The notes below the pieces were generated by a model. The model was not told the origin of the DNA. It did not search any database and worked only from the letters and a program-made list of their open reading frames with translations. 64,000 nucleotides of DNA from Bradyrhizobium embrapense. Lineage in GTDB: Bacteria; Pseudomonadota; Alphaproteobacteria; Rhizobiales; Xanthobacteraceae. The DNA is taken from the NCBI RefSeq assembly GCF_001189235.2, contig NZ_LFIP02000007.1:249249-313248 (forward strand), read 5' to 3'. A program made the translations under genes and the position numbers. How positions within the stretch are numbered: position 1 is the stretch's first letter; the number at the start of each line of letters is the position of its first letter. Positions 62,897 through 64,000 of the stretch are shown here, one piece after another.

Positions 62897-64000
62897 ATGG
62901 ATAGCCGAAACAGAACGGATATCGGCGCTACACCAAGCACTCACGTACCGATGGCTGGCCATGATCTCGCCGTCGAACTAAGCGAAACCGCGAAACTCGC
63001 TTTGCCGATGGTGCTAACGCATCTTGGGCAGGTCGCGATGATGACCACCGATCTTGCCTTCATTGGGCGGATTAGCGCTGAGGCGCTCGCCGCGGCAGCG
63101 CTGGCCACTAGGGTCTATCTCGTTAGCTTCACCTTCGGCGTAGGTTTGCTGGTTGCTATCGCACCCTTGGTGGCTCAGGCGTTTGGGGCGGACAATCTAG
63201 CCGTGGCACGGCGCTCGCTCCGCGCGGGGCTATGGGCGGCACTGATGCTGTCGTTTCCGATCATGGCCTTTGCGTTGTCCGGCGAGCGAATATTGCTCGC
63301 TCTTGGTCAGGCGCCTAATGCGGCGCGACTTGCCCAGCAATATCTGTTCGGGCTTGTCTGGGGCGTGTTGCCAGCGCTAGGCTTTCAGGCCTTCCGTAAT
63401 TTCATGGGCGCGGTCAACCGGCCTGAGCCGGTGTTGTTGATCACAATCGCGGGCATGCCGGTCAACGCCTTGCTTGTCTGTCTGCTAATCTATGGGAAGC
63501 TAGGCCTGCCTCGGCTGGACCTGTTTGGGGCTGGTCTTGCGACCACCTTGGTGAACTGTGGGATGTTTTTGGCTGTTTTGTGGTTCGCGATAGTGCACCG
63601 CTCCTTTCGCGAATACCACCTACTCGCACGACTATGGCGTGTAGATTGGCCCTTGATGCGGCAGCTGATCGTGATTGGAGCGCCGACGGCAATCGCCTCC
63701 TTGCTTGGATACGGGCTATTCTCGGCCGCAGCGCTTCTGGCGGGTCTGATCGACACCAACGCGCTTGCCGCTCATCAGATCGCCCATCAGGTCGACGTGA
63801 TCCTGGTGATGATCCTTTTCGGCATCAGTATGGCGGCGACGGTGCGCGTTGGCCATGCGGTGGGCCGCAACGACGGTCGTGGCGTAAAGCGGACGGGTCT
63901 CGTCGCAATGCTGATCGGTGTAGCGATTGCTGCAATTTTGACGCTTATTGTGATCGTTGCGCGCTTTGCGGTCGCCAGGTTGTTTCTGGGCGAACCGACC
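62897..64000 (+). CDS. MATE family efflux transporter (partial, runs off the right edge)
   Basis: ATG 62897 opens a frame that is still open at the window end (368 codons seen; the family has about 450). After a short polar N-terminus, ELSETAKLALPMVLTHLGQV and AMMTTDLAFIGRISAEALAA start the first MATE repeat; QAFGADNLAVARRSLRAGLW, FRNFMGAVNRPEPVLLITIA, APTAIASLLGYGLFSAAALL and RVGHAVGRNDGRGVKRTG follow. About nine helices are visible. It would export cationic drugs or metabolites using Na+ or H+. The substrate is unknown; no partner genes are in view. Confidence 0.93.
   Translation, partial: MDSRNRTDIGATPSTHVPMAGHDLAVELSETAKLALPMVLTHLGQVAMMTTDLAFIGRISAEALAAAALATRVYLVSFTFGVGLLVAIAPLVAQAFGADNLAVARRSLRAGLWAALMLSFPIMAFALSGERILLALGQAPNAARLAQQYLFGLVWGVLPALGFQAFRNFMGAVNRPEPVLLITIAGMPVNALLVCLLIYGKLGLPRLDLFGAGLATTLVNCGMFLAVLWFAIVHRSFREYHLLARLWRVDWPLMRQLIVIGAPTAIASLLGYGLFSAAALLAGLIDTNALAAHQIAHQVDVILVMILFGISMAATVRVGHAVGRNDGRGVKRTGLVAMLIGVAIAAILTLIVIVARFAVARLFLGEPT

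Noticed and set aside
1..64000. nod boxes and type III secretion tts boxes
   Set aside because: Scanned by eye for the consensus cores; no convincing full-length match on either strand.
1..64000. CRISPR arrays and tRNA/rRNA genes
   Set aside because: No regularly spaced repeats, and no tRNA cloverleaf or T-loop signature seen. A computed scan could still find a tRNA I missed.

Overview
The window looks like accessory DNA of a Bradyrhizobium-like alphaproteobacterium, most likely part of a symbiosis island or a decayed integrative element. The signs are a Porin_2-type porin typical of Bradyrhizobiaceae, a NifA/sigma-54 promoter signature, two FseA-like loci with the +1 frameshift architecture known from Mesorhizobium symbiosis ICEs, a QseM/QseC-like switch, and much insertion-sequence and integrase debris. 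Intact operons sit between gene-poor stretches full of pseudogenes.

Layout. 0-5 kb: ParD-type antitoxin at the left edge (toxin outside), small conserved proteins, CspA, and an acyltransferase-3 membrane protein with an extra C-terminal Cys-rich domain. 5.1-9.5 kb: a Thr-rich 22-residue leader peptide, a strong terminator, then a TPR protein with a degenerate ATPase domain, an MFS exporter and a DUF3088 protein. 9.5-13.2 kb: LysR regulator and a secreted prolyl oligopeptidase. 13.5-17.2 kb: otsA pseudogene, first FseA-like locus, debris. 17.3-24.6 kb: phosphonate cluster (PEP mutase, nucleotidyltransferase, CDP-alcohol phosphatidyltransferase, two branched-chain-type aminotransferases, a class I aminotransferase, a GntR/UTRA regulator). 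25.4-29.2 kb: a PHP-SMC ATPase resembling the Ppl antiphage protein, and a convergent nuclease-like gene. 30.2-31.8 kb: porin. 32.7-43.1 kb: methyltransferase, PhyH dioxygenase, a four-gene Ugp/Mal-type ABC importer, an aminotransferase plus phosphonopyruvate hydrolase pair, and a LysR regulator. 43.3-46.0 kb: second FseA-like locus, QseM-like gene and a decayed copy, two QseC-like HTH genes with matching operators. 46.5-51.8 kb: broken sugar-nucleotide genes and IS fragments, ending in a NifA/sigma-54 promoter. 52.1-53.0 kb: TauD-family dioxygenase. 53.9-59.6 kb: palindromic region, an intact transposase, integrase and IS remnants. 59.5-64 kb: crotonyl-CoA carboxylase/reductase-like gene and a MATE transporter running off the right edge.

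How the genes may work together. The strongest theme is C-P bond chemistry. The 17-24 kb cluster can make phosphonopyruvate and has a cytidylyltransferase and a CDP-alcohol transferase suited to a phosphonolipid, but no phosphonopyruvate decarboxylase is visible, so an aminated product such as phosphonoalanine is a reasonable guess. The 34-43 kb cluster looks like uptake and breakdown of phosphonoalanine (transaminase, then phosphonopyruvate hydrolase). The second theme is a duplicated, partly decaying ICE quorum-sensing control module.
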